DNA of 64,000 nt, from NCBI RefSeq assembly GCF_016908375.1, contig NZ_JAFBDS010000001.1, positions 248,001 to 312,000 of the forward strand. The letters are read 5' to 3'. This DNA comes from Amphibacillus cookii. GTDB lineage: Bacteria; Bacillota; Bacilli; Bacillales; Amphibacillaceae. This document shows, piece by piece, positions 17,405-26,820 of this stretch (positions are counted from its first letter, which is position 1; each line of letters starts with the position of its first letter). Made by a program: the position numbers and the translations under genes. The notes below the pieces were generated by a model that saw only the letters and a program-made list of their open reading frames with translations, made no database searches and was not told where the DNA came from.

Positions 17405-18361
17405 TTAGTAGTTAAATAATGGGCTGACAGGCTCTTCGTTATGGACGCGTTTAATCGCATCACTAAACAGTGGGGCTGTACTGAGTTGCGTGATTTTGTC
17501 TGTCCATTTATCTTCTGGAATGACAACTGTATTTGTGACCACAAGTTCTTTAATGGGTGAACGGTTAATATTTTGGGTTGCAATCCCAGAAAGTACAGGG
17601 TGTGTGCAAGTGGCATAAACGTCCTTCGCTCCATTGGCGACTAAAGCTGTCGCTCCCGTTGAAAAACGTCTTCCTGTATCTATAATATCATCGATCAAGA
17701 TAGCTGTTTTGTTTTCAATGTCACCAACAACAGATAATTCTGAGTACTCGACATCGCGCGGCCCACGTCGGTCTAAAATGGCGATAGGCGCATGAATGCG
17801 ATCAGCAAATTGACGTGCGCGTTTTACACTGCCATGGTCAGGTGCCACGACAACCACATCTTCAAGTTTTTTGTCTGAAAAATATGAGGCTAAAATAGGT
17901 ATCCCATTTAAATGATCAACTGGAATGTTGAAAAAGCCTTGTGTTTGAGTTGCATGTAGATCCATCGATATGATACGGCTCGCACCTGCTTTTTCAATAA
18001 GGTCAGCAATTAACTTAGCGGTAATGGGTTCGCGAGCTTTCGTCTTTCGATCTTGACGAGCATATCCATAATAAGGTATAACAACATTGATCGTTTTAGC
18101 GGAAGCTCTTTTAAAGGCATCAAGCATAATTAGAAGTTCCATAATATGTTGATCTGACGGGTCATTCGTTGATTGAATAATATAGGTGTCATAACCACGG
18201 ACGCTTTCTTCGATATTAATTTGAATTTCACCATCACTAAATGTTTTAATTGAACATTTACCTAGCTCTCCTCCGATGTGATTAGCAATCTCTTTAGCTA
18301 AAATTTTGTTTGAACTAAGGCTGAACACCTTGATTTCATCTTTTAAATCGTTTGTTGACAC
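17405..18361 (-). CDS. Ribose-phosphate pyrophosphokinase, divergent paralogue type
   Basis: A 318-residue PRPP synthetase (ribose 5-phosphate + ATP to PRPP + AMP), full length for class I. Conserved parts include TFSDGEIQI, PYYGYARQDRK, DLHATQTQGFF and the PRPP-binding loop DDIIDTG. Two regions differ from the housekeeping enzyme as I recall it: the flexible-loop region reads DRRGPRDVEY instead of the KRRP/NV type, and the loop following the PRPP motif reads GRRFSTG instead of AGTI. It is also not next to glmU. This suggests a second Prs like those of lactic acid bacteria, perhaps with altered allostery. The start is GTG 18361 behind a GGGAG RBS. Confidence 0.85.
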   Translation of the reverse strand: MSTNDLKDEIKVFSLSSNKILAKEIANHIGGELGKCSIKTFSDGEIQINIEESVRGYDTYIIQSTNDPSDQHIMELLIMLDAFKRASAKTINVVIPYYGYARQDRKTKAREPITAKLIADLIEKAGASRIISMDLHATQTQGFFNIPVDHLNGIPILASYFSDKKLEDVVVVAPDHGSVKRARQFADRIHAPIAILDRRGPRDVEYSELSVVGDIENKTAILIDDIIDTGRRFSTGATALVANGAKDVYATCTHPVLSGIATQNINRSPIKELVVTNTVVIPEDKWTDKITQLSTAPLFSDAIKRVHNEEPVSPLFNY

Positions 18362-18448
18362 TTACAATCGCTCCCTTTTACATTTACTATCATAATTAAT
18401 ACATAAAATATAGATTGACTTGGTAACAAGAAGGTGAATTTAGGTAAT

Positions 18449-18665
18449 TTTATTACAGATAACCGGCAGTGAAACACCGACCTGAAAATAGAGAGCAGAG
18501 GTCAATCGATTGAGGTAGGTGATAACGGACGCTCATGTCCGGATTTACTCAACTACCAATCAGTGGATGGATAAGATCGTAGACTAAAACCGCCACGTCT
18601 TGTGGCAATGTCTGCATGACCTACGTCCTGTAGCCGTCCACCCAATGATTGAAGGCTCGTCTTAT
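18449..18665 (+). repeat. bcr1-like structured repeat, copy 4 (long form)
   Basis: Begins TTTATTACAGATAACCG and ends GGCTCGTCTTAT. It contains the long-form insert with hairpins GCCAC-gtctt-GTGGC and CTAC-gtcct-GTAG inside the terminal CAATCAGTGG / CCAATGATTG arms. First of two co-oriented copies 85 bp apart in a 743-bp gap that holds no gene. Confidence 0.88.
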
Positions 18666-18750
18666 TTAGAATAATTAAATCCTCTACTATTGTAAAACAA
18701 TGTGTTGAATTTTACTAGCTCACTCGCACTTAATTTTGAAAAAAGAAGAC

Positions 18751-18970
18751 TTTATTACAGATAACCGTCAGTAAAACACCGACCTCAAATAGAGAGTAGA
18801 GCAAATCGATTGATTGAGGGGGAGTGATAACGGCCGGTAATGTCCTGATTCGCTCAGTTAACCATCAGTGGGCGGGTAAAATCGTAGACTAAGACCGCCA
18901 CGTCCTGTGGCAAAGTCTGCATGACCTACATCCTGTAGTCCTCCGTCCATTGGTTGAAGATTCGTTTTAT
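18751..18970 (+). repeat. bcr1-like structured repeat, copy 5 (long form)
   Basis: Begins TTTATTACAGATAACCGTC and ends GATTCGTTTTAT, both with the TTTAT motif. Same long-form insert as copy 4, with GCCAC-gtcct-GTGGC and CTACAtcctGTAG hairpins. It lies about 135 bp upstream of the AraC-family gene start. Confidence 0.88.
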
Positions 18971-19105
18971 GTTACTTCCACTTTAAGAATAAATCATGAT
19001 TGCTTTCCCCCTCGATTTTAACTTAAATTAAAGTAGGAACTTTTCACTATAGATAAAATTATCTATAATATAGATGAAGTCAAATATGCAAAGGTTGGGG
19101 TTTAT

Positions 19106-19951
19106 TTGAAAAAGAAAATACGTTATACTTTTTCATCTTCAGAGAAAACATTGCCCATTTATATGGATAGCATCGGCTATAATCATCAAGAGCTTGATTT
19201 TGATCGACCTGAAGGTTATCCATATTATCATTGGCTCCAAACCATCAAAGGAGAAGGGTTGTTAGAGTTTGCAGATCAGCGATTGATCCTTGAAGAAGGC
19301 CGTGGTGTATTATTAGCACCTTACACACCACATAAGTATCATCCGAATTATGATAAAACGAGTCAATGGTCAACTGTTTATTTGACTTTTAGTGGAGCGG
19401 CAATTGATCGTATTCTTAATGCATTGCAGATGAATTATTCTGCCGTTTACCGTGAGACAGAATCAAATCTTTTCTATCACTTTATTAAAGAGATCTTTAC
19501 TTTTATTGAAGCGGAACAGCCATACCGCACGTTAATCGACTACGATTTGTCAACTAAACTTTATGAGTTTATGATTTTAATAAAGAAATATGGTAAGTTA
19601 GATGATCGCCTATCAACGATCCAATCTTATGATAAAATTCGTCCTATTGTTGAATGGCTAGAGCGTGTATACCCTGAAAATATAGGGTTACTTGAAATTT
19701 CTGAACAAGCTAATATTAGTTCTCAACATTTAAATAAGCTCTTTCATGATACGTTTGGAATGAGTCCGTATTCGTTTTTGGTTCAATTAAGGATGCGGGA
19801 AGCAAAACGGTTATTGCTCACAGATGTTCATTTAACGTTGAAAGATATTGCGCAGCAAGTTGGCTTTAACGCAGTTAGCCATTTTGTAACCACATTTAAA
19901 AACCGTGAAGGAATAACACCAAAGCAATATCGTGATTTGCATGTTAAATAG
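19106..19951 (+). CDS. AraC-family regulator, probable activator of the galactan locus
   Basis: A 281-residue regulator. Residues 1-150 are a cupin-like sugar-sensing domain (PYYHWLQTIKGEG, LAPYTPHKYHP). Residues 175-280 contain two helix-turn-helix motifs (ENIGLLEISEQANISSQHL and LTLKDIAQQVGF) in the order typical of AraC/XylS proteins. Translation is from TTG 19106 with a weak AAGG RBS, suggesting low expression. It lies directly upstream of the GanSPQ-galactanase genes on the same strand, separated by a repeat and a promoter, so it is a good candidate for their regulator. In B. subtilis the equivalent locus uses a LacI-type GanR instead. Confidence 0.85.
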   Translation: MKKKIRYTFSSSEKTLPIYMDSIGYNHQELDFDRPEGYPYYHWLQTIKGEGLLEFADQRLILEEGRGVLLAPYTPHKYHPNYDKTSQWSTVYLTFSGAAIDRILNALQMNYSAVYRETESNLFYHFIKEIFTFIEAEQPYRTLIDYDLSTKLYEFMILIKKYGKLDDRLSTIQSYDKIRPIVEWLERVYPENIGLLEISEQANISSQHLNKLFHDTFGMSPYSFLVQLRMREAKRLLLTDVHLTLKDIAQQVGFNAVSHFVTTFKNREGITPKQYRDLHVK

Positions 19952-20035
19952 AGGTGTGCATTTCCTAAACTATTGACAGTGATAAACTTAGCTAGAAAGA
20001 TTAGTTCTAATCAATCTGGTTAGGCTTATCACAGA

Positions 20036-20163
20036 TAACCGACAGTAAAACACCCGTCTCAAAATAGAGAGTAGAGATCATGGACGGCTAATGTCCTGAT
20101 TCACTCAATGACCAATCAGTGGGGGAAGAACAAAAATGCTCATTGATTTGGAGGGTCATTTTT
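20036..20163 (+). repeat. bcr1-like structured repeat, copy 6 (short form, internal deletion)
   Basis: Begins TTATCACAGATAACCGACAG. The central GGTGGGTGATAAC arm is missing, so it jumps from GTAGAGATCA to TGGACGGCTAATG. The 3' end is a variant, TTTGGAGGGTCATTTTTT. It sits between the AraC gene and the galactan operon promoter. Confidence 0.8.
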
Positions 20164-20210
20164 TTAAGAATATGAACTTTAAATAGAATATTATTATATA
20201 TCAATAATTA

Positions 20211-20227
20211 TGTAAGCGCTTTATAAT
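20211..20227 (+). promoter_or_regulatory. cre site overlapping the -10 of the galactan operon
   Basis: TGTAAGCGCTTTAT (20211-20224) matches the CcpA-binding consensus except for its last bases, and it overlaps a TATAAT hexamer at 20222-20227. The position, about 40 bp before the binding-protein gene, predicts carbon catabolite repression by blocking the promoter. Confidence 0.6.
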
Positions 20228-20267
20228 GAGTTTATAAGTTAATTTAATTTATGAAATAGGAGGTTAT

Positions 20268-21521
20268 ATGATGAAAAAAAGAAATCATTTATTTTTAATG
20301 ACATTACTATTGATGACAGCACTAACAATGATCGCGTGTGAACCTGATCGAGGGGAAGGAACTTCTGGTGAAGAAGTTTCAGAAGGAGAAATGCCCGAAA
20401 AACCAGACGAATTGATTGTTTGGGTAAATGATGAAGAAGTTGCGCAAGAAGCTGCTCGGGAAATGTTTGCGAATTATACTGATGAAACAGGAATTGAGGT
20501 TGTTATGGAGACGGTACCCATGCCTGATCAAGTTCAACGTTTAGCATTGGCTGGACCTGCAGGAGACGGTCCAGATATATTCTTCCAACCCCAAGACCGC
20601 CTAGGAGATGTCGTGGCGCAAGGTTTGTCCATGCCAATCACTTTTACTGATGAAGAATTATCACAATATAGTGAAGCAGCGATTGATGCTTTTACTTACG
20701 AAGGTGAAATTTATGGAGCACCAGTAGCAATTGAAACCTATTTCATTTATTACAATAAATCATTGATCGATGAAGTTCCAGAAACAATTGATGAAGTTTT
20801 TGATATGAGCCTAGAACTTACAAATAGAGACAATGACGAGTATGGTTTTCTCATTTCACCAGAATTCTATTACTTATACTCATTTATTAACAGTAATGGT
20901 GGTTATATCTTTGGTGAAGAAGAGGGTGTATACGATATAGAAGATATTGGTCTTGATAATGAAGGTGCCATACAAGGGTTTGAAGATTATATGCAGTTTA
21001 TTAATGAAGGTGTTTTACCAAGAACAGTAACAGTAGATGTGTTGGATGGTTTATTTACTGAAGGTAAGGTTGGACTGGTCGTAAACGGACCATGGAACAT
21101 CCCGATTTACCGTGAAGCATTAGGTGAAGATTTAGCTACTGCTCCATTACCTAAAATGGGTGGTGAGCATGCGCCTTCTTTTGTTGGTGTGAAGTCTTGG
21201 CTAATATCGTCATATACTGAAAATCCTGAATGGGCAATGGACTTGGCAAAATATTTAACAAGCGATGAGAGTGCAGAATTAAATTATCAAATAAGTGGGG
21301 AACTACCGCCTAGGCCCGATGTGTTTGATATCGTAGACGATCCTATTTATGATGGTTACACGCAACAGATTGAATTTGGTACGCCGATGCCCAATATACC
21401 AGAAATGTCAGCAGTTTGGGATATGGACGATGCGATTCAATTAATTATCAATGGTGAGGACATAGAAGAAGTACTACAAGAAACAGTACAAAATATCAAA
21501 GATAAAATAGATTTGTATTAA
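20268..21521 (+). CDS. ganS: Galactan/galacto-oligosaccharide ABC importer binding lipoprotein (GanS-like)
   Basis: A 417-residue MalE/CycB-type lipoprotein: hydrophobic leader, lipobox ending at Cys24 (MIAC), acidic linker, then a type I sugar-binding protein body (PDIFFQPQDRLGDVVAQG, KVGLVVNGPWNI, GVKSWLISSYTENPEWA). It should bind beta-1,4-galacto-oligosaccharides released outside the cell. That assignment rests on order: binding protein, GanP, GanQ, GH53, GH53, GH42 matches the Bacillus ganSPQAB locus. ATG 20271 has slightly better RBS spacing than ATG 20268. The gene symbol is assigned by synteny. Confidence 0.82.
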   Translation: MMKKRNHLFLMTLLLMTALTMIACEPDRGEGTSGEEVSEGEMPEKPDELIVWVNDEEVAQEAAREMFANYTDETGIEVVMETVPMPDQVQRLALAGPAGDGPDIFFQPQDRLGDVVAQGLSMPITFTDEELSQYSEAAIDAFTYEGEIYGAPVAIETYFIYYNKSLIDEVPETIDEVFDMSLELTNRDNDEYGFLISPEFYYLYSFINSNGGYIFGEEEGVYDIEDIGLDNEGAIQGFEDYMQFINEGVLPRTVTVDVLDGLFTEGKVGLVVNGPWNIPIYREALGEDLATAPLPKMGGEHAPSFVGVKSWLISSYTENPEWAMDLAKYLTSDESAELNYQISGELPPRPDVFDIVDDPIYDGYTQQIEFGTPMPNIPEMSAVWDMDDAIQLIINGEDIEEVLQETVQNIKDKIDLY

Positions 21522-21527
21522 TGAAGT

Positions 21528-21561
21528 GGTTTTGAGCAGAATTTGTGTTCTGCTCAAAACC
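21528..21561 (+). promoter_or_regulatory. Stable intercistronic hairpin between binding-protein and permease genes
   Basis: A perfect 14-bp stem, GGTTTTGAGCAGAA at 21528 and its complement at 21548-21561, with a 6-base loop and no T-run. Located between ganS and ganP. It probably acts as an mRNA stabiliser or attenuator so that the binding protein is made in excess, as in malE-malF type operons. Confidence 0.65.
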
Positions 21562-21582
21562 TATTATAAGTGAGGGATGGCA

Positions 21583-22890
21583 ATGGCAGATGATCAATTA
21601 GTAACAGGAAATATTAATAAAAAGCATAACCCTAAGTTAGCTATGATTCTATCTATTATATTTGCAGGTCTAGGCCAACTTTACAATAAGAGATATTTAA
21701 AAGGTTTTATTTTTATTATATTAGAAATAGCTTTTATCATTACGCTAATTGACTTTATTGGGCTAGGGTTGTGGGGGATTATAACATTAGGAACGATACC
21801 CGTTACAGATCATTCGATATTTTTGTTAGTGTATGGTTTGATTTCAATCATTATTATTTTATTTGCAGTTCTGTTTTATTTTTTAAATGTTCACGATGCA
21901 AGAAAGCAGGCGAAACAAATAAAAGCGGGCTGGAAAGCACCAAGTTTATTTGACTCTGTAAAAGAAGGCTATGATAAATCATTTGTATACTTATTAACAA
22001 CTCCTGGATTAATATTACTTGTATTTACTGTTGTATTACCTTTATTGTTTGCAGTATCTTTAGCATTTACTAATTACGATCTATACAACTCTCCACCTAG
22101 AAATTTATTAGATTGGGTAGGTTTTGAAAATTTCAAATCCCTTTTAACAGTCCCATTATGGAGAAATACTTTTTTTTCAGTTTTTTCATGGACGATTGTT
22201 TGGACATTAGTGGCTACTTCCTTTCAAATTGCTCTCGGTTTATTTCTAGCTGTGTTAGCTAACGACAGTAGAGTAAAGTTCAAGAAATTCTTTAGAACCA
22301 TTTTAATTCTGCCATGGGCAGTACCTGGTTTTGTGTCTATTTTGATTTTTGCAGCTATGTTTAATGATGATTTTGGAACAATTAATAGAGACATCATTAT
22401 ACCGCTGTTCGGAGGTAGCGGCATAAATTGGCTGTCAGATCCTTTTTATACAAGAATAGCGTTAATATTTATCCAAACTTGGCTAGGTTACCCATTTATT
22501 TTTGCCTTATTCTCTGGTGTTTTACAAAGTATTTCGAAAGATTGGTATGAGGCAGCTGAAGTTGATGGTGCAACACGTTGGCAAAAATTCAAAAATATTA
22601 CTTTACCACACGTTTTGTTTGCTACGGCACCATTACTAATTATTCAATATACAACAAATTTTAACAATTTTAATGTCATCTATTTATTTAATGAAGGAGG
22701 CCCAGCTGTAAAAGGGCAAAATGCTGGAGGTACGGATATATTAATTTCTTGGGTATACAAATTAACATTCGAAACAAATAATTTTAGCATGGCAGCTGCA
22801 ATCTCGTTGATTATAGGTATACTAATTTCCTTATTTGCCATATTTCAGTTTAGAAAAACAAGCTCATTTAAAGAGGAGGGACAAATTTAA
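21583..22890 (+). CDS. ganP: Galacto-oligosaccharide ABC permease GanP (MalF-type)
   Basis: A 435-residue integral membrane permease. The N-terminus has an extra membrane module (GLGQLYNKRYLKG, residues about 25-100) typical of GanP/MdxF proteins. The MalF-like core carries the EAA loop EAAEVDGATRWQKFKNITLP that docks the ATPase. I prefer ATG 21583, because a GAGGG RBS lies 6 bases upstream; ATG 21577 touches the RBS. The stop overlaps the GanQ start by one base (TAATG). No ATPase is encoded nearby, so a shared MsmX-type ATPase is expected. Confidence 0.88.
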   Translation: MADDQLVTGNINKKHNPKLAMILSIIFAGLGQLYNKRYLKGFIFIILEIAFIITLIDFIGLGLWGIITLGTIPVTDHSIFLLVYGLISIIIILFAVLFYFLNVHDARKQAKQIKAGWKAPSLFDSVKEGYDKSFVYLLTTPGLILLVFTVVLPLLFAVSLAFTNYDLYNSPPRNLLDWVGFENFKSLLTVPLWRNTFFSVFSWTIVWTLVATSFQIALGLFLAVLANDSRVKFKKFFRTILILPWAVPGFVSILIFAAMFNDDFGTINRDIIIPLFGGSGINWLSDPFYTRIALIFIQTWLGYPFIFALFSGVLQSISKDWYEAAEVDGATRWQKFKNITLPHVLFATAPLLIIQYTTNFNNFNVIYLFNEGGPAVKGQNAGGTDILISWVYKLTFETNNFSMAAAISLIIGILISLFAIFQFRKTSSFKEEGQI

Positions 22891-23732
22891 TGAATAGAAA
22901 ACTTAAAAACACGATAGAAATGATAGGGGTTTACTCTGTCTTTGGTTTTATGTCCATTATGATATTGTACCCTCTGTTATGGGCTTTGGGGATGTCTTTA
23001 AATGAGGGCACAAGTTTATATTCTTCTTCAATCATTCCTGAGAATTGGTCATTGGTCCATTATCAATGGCTGTTCACTGATCCGAATAGCAATTATGTGA
23101 ATTGGTATAAAAATAGTATGATTGTATCTGGCTCTAATGCGATTTTATCTGTGATCATGACGTCTTTAGTAGCTTATGCCTTTTCTAGATATAAATTTGT
23201 TGGGAGAAAAGCAGGATTATACACGTTTCTTATTTTGCAAATGTTTCCGGCAATGATGGCAATGGTAGCACTCTATATATTATTAAATTTAATCGGACTT
23301 CTGGATACTTTATCTGGGCTGATTTTAATATATGTTGGTGGGCAAATTCCTTTTAATGCTTGGCTTGTCAAAGGTTACTTAGATACGATACCAAGAGAAT
23401 TAGATGAATCAGCACGTATAGATGGTGCGGGGCATTTAACAGTGTTTGTAAAAATCATTCTACCACTAGCTAAGCCAATCCTTGCAGTGGTCGCTTTATT
23501 CAATTTTATGACCCCTTTGTTTGACTTTTTATTGCCGTCTATTATATTACACAGTCAAAAAAACTACACAATTGCGCTAGGATTATTTAATTTCATTAAT
23601 GATCAATTTTCAAATAATTTTACTAGATTTGCAGCTGGAGCAATGTTAATCGCTATTCCAGTTTCAATCATCTATTTATTTTTACAGAAATATTTAATTT
23701 CCGGATTAACTTCTGGTGGAACTAAAGGTTAG
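22890..23732 (+). CDS. ganQ: Galacto-oligosaccharide ABC permease GanQ (MalG-type)
   Basis: A 280-residue permease with six predicted membrane helices and the EAA loop DESARIDGAGHLTVFVKIILPL near residues 165-190. It is the partner of GanP, translationally coupled through a one-base TAATG overlap with an upstream GAGGAGGG RBS. With GanS and GanP it forms the importer for galactan fragments. A 40-bp gap leads to the cytoplasmic galactanase gene. Confidence 0.9.
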   Translation: MNRKLKNTIEMIGVYSVFGFMSIMILYPLLWALGMSLNEGTSLYSSSIIPENWSLVHYQWLFTDPNSNYVNWYKNSMIVSGSNAILSVIMTSLVAYAFSRYKFVGRKAGLYTFLILQMFPAMMAMVALYILLNLIGLLDTLSGLILIYVGGQIPFNAWLVKGYLDTIPRELDESARIDGAGHLTVFVKIILPLAKPILAVVALFNFMTPLFDFLLPSIILHSQKNYTIALGLFNFINDQFSNNFTRFAAGAMLIAIPVSIIYLFLQKYLISGLTSGGTKG

Positions 23733-23772
23733 CGGAAGTATTACTTTTAAGTAAGGAAGGGAAGAAAGACTG

Positions 23773-24918
23773 ATGACATTACAAATTAAAGGTGTAGATA
23801 TCTCTTCATTAAATGAAGTTGAATCTTTTGGAGGTGCTTTTTATCTTAATGGTGAAAAAAAGGATCTTTTTGAAATTTTACAATTAAAAGGTATTAATGC
23901 GATTAGATTAAGAGTCTGGGTTGACCCATACGATCAAGAAGGAAAACCTTACTTAGGTGGAACAAATGACTTAGATACAACGATTAAATTGGCTACAAGA
24001 CTGAAGATGCATGGATTTAAATTTATTTTAAATTTACATTATAGTGATTTTTGGACCGACCCTAAAAAACAGCAAAAGCCTAAGAAATGGACGAATATAT
24101 TTGGAGAAGCATTAGAAAAACGTGTTTATCAATATACGAGAGAGGTGCTTCAAACGCTTAATGAACTAGATTTGATGCCTGAGTATATTCAAATTGGTAA
24201 TGAAATCACAAATGGAATGCTTTGGCCAGACGGAAGAACACCTACTTATTTATTTGAAGAAAGAAAATTTGAAGATATAGCGTTACCTGCTAAAGAGGAA
24301 GCATTTGATCATTTAGTTAAACTATTAAATGCGGGTGTTTCTGCCACTAGAGAAATGCGACCAGCCAAAGATCTAAAAATCATTATTCATTTGGATTTTG
24401 GAGGTGCTAATGATCTCTATCGGGGTTGGTTTGATGAAATAATAAAAAGACATTTAGATTTTGATATTATTGCACTTTCTTACTACCCTTATTGGCATGG
24501 ATCTTTACAAGATTTAGAATTGAACCTTAACGATATTATTGCAAGGTACGAGAAAGACATTTTAATTGCTGAAACGGCTTATGCTTTTACTGATAAAGTA
24601 CCTAAAGGAGAAGATAGTATCTTTAATTCTACTTTATCTGATAAAGCTGGATACCCACCAACTGTCAAAGGACAATTTACTTTTTTAAAAGATTTAATAT
24701 TATTAATAGATAATATTAAATACAAAGATAAATTAGGTTTAGGCATCATATATTGGGAGCCTGCTTGGTTGCCAGTAGGCGAGACAAGTTGGGCTAGCTA
24801 TGCAGGGATGTTATATGGTGATGATGTGGCTAAGCCAGGCAATCATTGGGCTAATCAAGGGTTATTTGACTTTCAAGGGAACGCATTAGAATCATTAAAT
24901 GTATTTGGCATCAAATAA
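23773..24918 (+). CDS. GH53 endo-beta-1,4-galactanase without signal peptide (cytoplasmic)
   Basis: A 381-residue family GH53 glycosidase, a TIM barrel that cleaves beta-1,4-galactan. The catalytic acid/base is Glu144 in IGNEITNGM and the nucleophile is Glu267 in ILIAETAYAF. Further GH53 landmarks are RLRVWVDPYD and LHYSDFWTDP. There is no signal peptide: the protein starts MTLQIKGVDIS directly at the barrel. It should therefore act inside the cell on imported galacto-oligosaccharides. This is unusual, as most GH53 enzymes are secreted, and its neighbour is a secreted paralogue. Confidence 0.9.
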   Translation: MTLQIKGVDISSLNEVESFGGAFYLNGEKKDLFEILQLKGINAIRLRVWVDPYDQEGKPYLGGTNDLDTTIKLATRLKMHGFKFILNLHYSDFWTDPKKQQKPKKWTNIFGEALEKRVYQYTREVLQTLNELDLMPEYIQIGNEITNGMLWPDGRTPTYLFEERKFEDIALPAKEEAFDHLVKLLNAGVSATREMRPAKDLKIIIHLDFGGANDLYRGWFDEIIKRHLDFDIIALSYYPYWHGSLQDLELNLNDIIARYEKDILIAETAYAFTDKVPKGEDSIFNSTLSDKAGYPPTVKGQFTFLKDLILLIDNIKYKDKLGLGIIYWEPAWLPVGETSWASYAGMLYGDDVAKPGNHWANQGLFDFQGNALESLNVFGIK

Positions 24919-25004
24919 TCTCTCTTAGTAAATGACAACTTGTAAATAACTTATTTAAAAATACTAATGAGATTAGATAAATTTTAAATAAGGAGAAGAT
25001 GTAA

Positions 25005-26669
25005 ATGAGAAAGTGGAAGAAATTGGTCCTTTTGGTGACGGTTAGTGCTTTAATGATTTTCTTTTCACCTCTATATCAACATTTTTTTGTTCAAGGTACC
25101 GAGAGTGTTCTAGCTGCTGATCATCCATTTATCTTTGGTGGGGATGTGTCTATGCTAGAAGAAGTGGAAAGCTTGGGTGGGGTATTTTATGAAGCCGGTA
25201 TTGAGAAGGATCCACTAGAAATAATGAGTGACAATGGAATGAATTATGTTCGCTTACGTTTATGGGTTGATCCTTATGATAGTGAAGGTAATCCGTATGG
25301 TGGAGGTACTAATGACTTAGAAACTACCATTGCTTTAGCAAAAAGGGCTAAAGCAGAAGGAATGAATATATTACTAGACTTTCATTATAGTGATTTTTGG
25401 GCAGATCCTGGAAAACAAAATAAGCCCAAAGCTTGGCAAGGATTATCATACAGTCAACTTCTGCAGGAGGTATACCAATATAGTCGTGGTGTAATAGAAA
25501 CCATGTATAATGAAGGTGTTATGCCGAGTATGGTACAAGTTGGAAATGAGATTACTTCTGGTATGCTATGGGACGAGGGCAAAGTAGGAGATGGATTAGA
25601 CGATTTTACACAATTAGGGGAATTATTATCGGCAGGAATTGCCGGCATTAAAGATGCAGCACCTCAAAGTGATGAGATTGAAATCGTATTGCATATTGAT
25701 CATGGGGGTGATAATCAATTATATAGATGGTGGTTTGATTCAATAACTGAACAAAATGTAGACTTTGATATTATAGGTCTATCCTTTTATCCGTTTTGGC
25801 ATGGGACAATGGGAGAACTTCATTACAATCTAAACGATATAAGTAGAAGATATCAAAAAGATGTGTTGATTGTAGAAACTTCTTATGCCTTCACGTTAGA
25901 AGATGGGGATGGTTTCGGCAATTCATTTTATGTCAATGAAGAGAATATAGGCGGCTATCCAGCCACACCAAATGGTCAGGCGGATTTTTTAAGAGATTTA
26001 AGGGAAATTATCGAAGATGTTCCGAATAATAGAGGAAGAGGGATTATTTGGTGGGAACCTACATGGTTGCCTGTAGAAGGGGCCCATTGGGGTACAGAAG
26101 CTGGTAAGCTATATAATAATGATACGGGACTATTATCAAATCCATGGGATAATCAGACGTTATTCGATTTTGAAGGTAATCTTCTTAGTAGTGTTGCTGT
26201 ATTTAGTGAAAATCCTCCATTAAATTTAGTTAGTAATCATAGCTTTGAGCAAGATGGTTGGACAAATAACCCAACCAATTGGGGAGTATGGGCCGAAGAT
26301 GCAAACGATAGTGATGCAGTGTTCGTTGAAGGACCAGCTGTGAAAGGTGACTATAAATTAACGCATTGGAAGAATAATCCATACGCAGTTTCGACCTATC
26401 AAGTGATCACAAATTTAGAAGATGGAGAATATAATTTTACAGCATGGATGCTAAACAGTGGGGGGCAGGATGCGGCATATATTTATGCGAAGAATTATGG
26501 AGGTATAGAAAGACAAACCATTTTGCCTGTTAGTCCAAATAGTTGGAAAAAAGTAGAGATAAATAATATTCAAGTAACGAATGGACAATGTGAAATAGGG
26601 GTCATCTCCTATGCAAATGCAGGTAATTGGATAAACCTAGACAATGTAAAATTTTATAAAGTTAATTAG
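25005..26669 (+). CDS. ganB: Secreted GH53 endo-beta-1,4-galactanase with C-terminal carbohydrate-binding domain
   Basis: A 554-residue exoenzyme. Residues 1-38 are a Sec signal peptide ending VLAA-D. Residues 42-400 are the GH53 barrel with acid/base Glu182 (VGNEITSGM) and nucleophile Glu291 (LIVETSYAF). Residues 405-554 form a beta-sandwich module (NLVSNHSFEQDGW at its start, NWINLDNVKFYK at its end) resembling CBM61, the galactan-binding family found on other GH53 enzymes. It should start galactan breakdown outside the cell. It has its own RBS (AAGGAG) 86 bp after the cytoplasmic paralogue. The symbol is by function and synteny. Confidence 0.9.
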   Translation: MRKWKKLVLLVTVSALMIFFSPLYQHFFVQGTESVLAADHPFIFGGDVSMLEEVESLGGVFYEAGIEKDPLEIMSDNGMNYVRLRLWVDPYDSEGNPYGGGTNDLETTIALAKRAKAEGMNILLDFHYSDFWADPGKQNKPKAWQGLSYSQLLQEVYQYSRGVIETMYNEGVMPSMVQVGNEITSGMLWDEGKVGDGLDDFTQLGELLSAGIAGIKDAAPQSDEIEIVLHIDHGGDNQLYRWWFDSITEQNVDFDIIGLSFYPFWHGTMGELHYNLNDISRRYQKDVLIVETSYAFTLEDGDGFGNSFYVNEENIGGYPATPNGQADFLRDLREIIEDVPNNRGRGIIWWEPTWLPVEGAHWGTEAGKLYNNDTGLLSNPWDNQTLFDFEGNLLSSVAVFSENPPLNLVSNHSFEQDGWTNNPTNWGVWAEDANDSDAVFVEGPAVKGDYKLTHWKNNPYAVSTYQVITNLEDGEYNFTAWMLNSGGQDAAYIYAKNYGGIERQTILPVSPNSWKKVEINNIQVTNGQCEIGVISYANAGNWINLDNVKFYKVN

Positions 26670-26741
26670 TGATGTTATGCATACTATTGTTTATAGTTTT
26701 TTTGAATAAAGCAATTTAATTTTATGGTGAAATATAGTACA

Positions 26742-26782
26742 ATAACAACAGTTAGTTAATTTAATTAATTAACTGTTGTTAT
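26742..26782 (+). promoter_or_regulatory. Long inverted repeat upstream of the beta-galactosidase gene
   Basis: Perfect 13-bp arms ATAACAACAGTTA (26742-26754) and TAACTGTTGTTAT (26770-26782), with an AT-rich centre that can extend the stem, followed by ATTTTT. It may be the terminator of the galactanase operon. Because TACAAT (26738-26743) lies at its left edge it could instead be an operator covering the start of a beta-galactosidase promoter. Confidence 0.55.
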
Positions 26783-26820
26783 ATTTTTAAATACTAGAAT
26801 TCTCAGTTAGGATGATTGAA

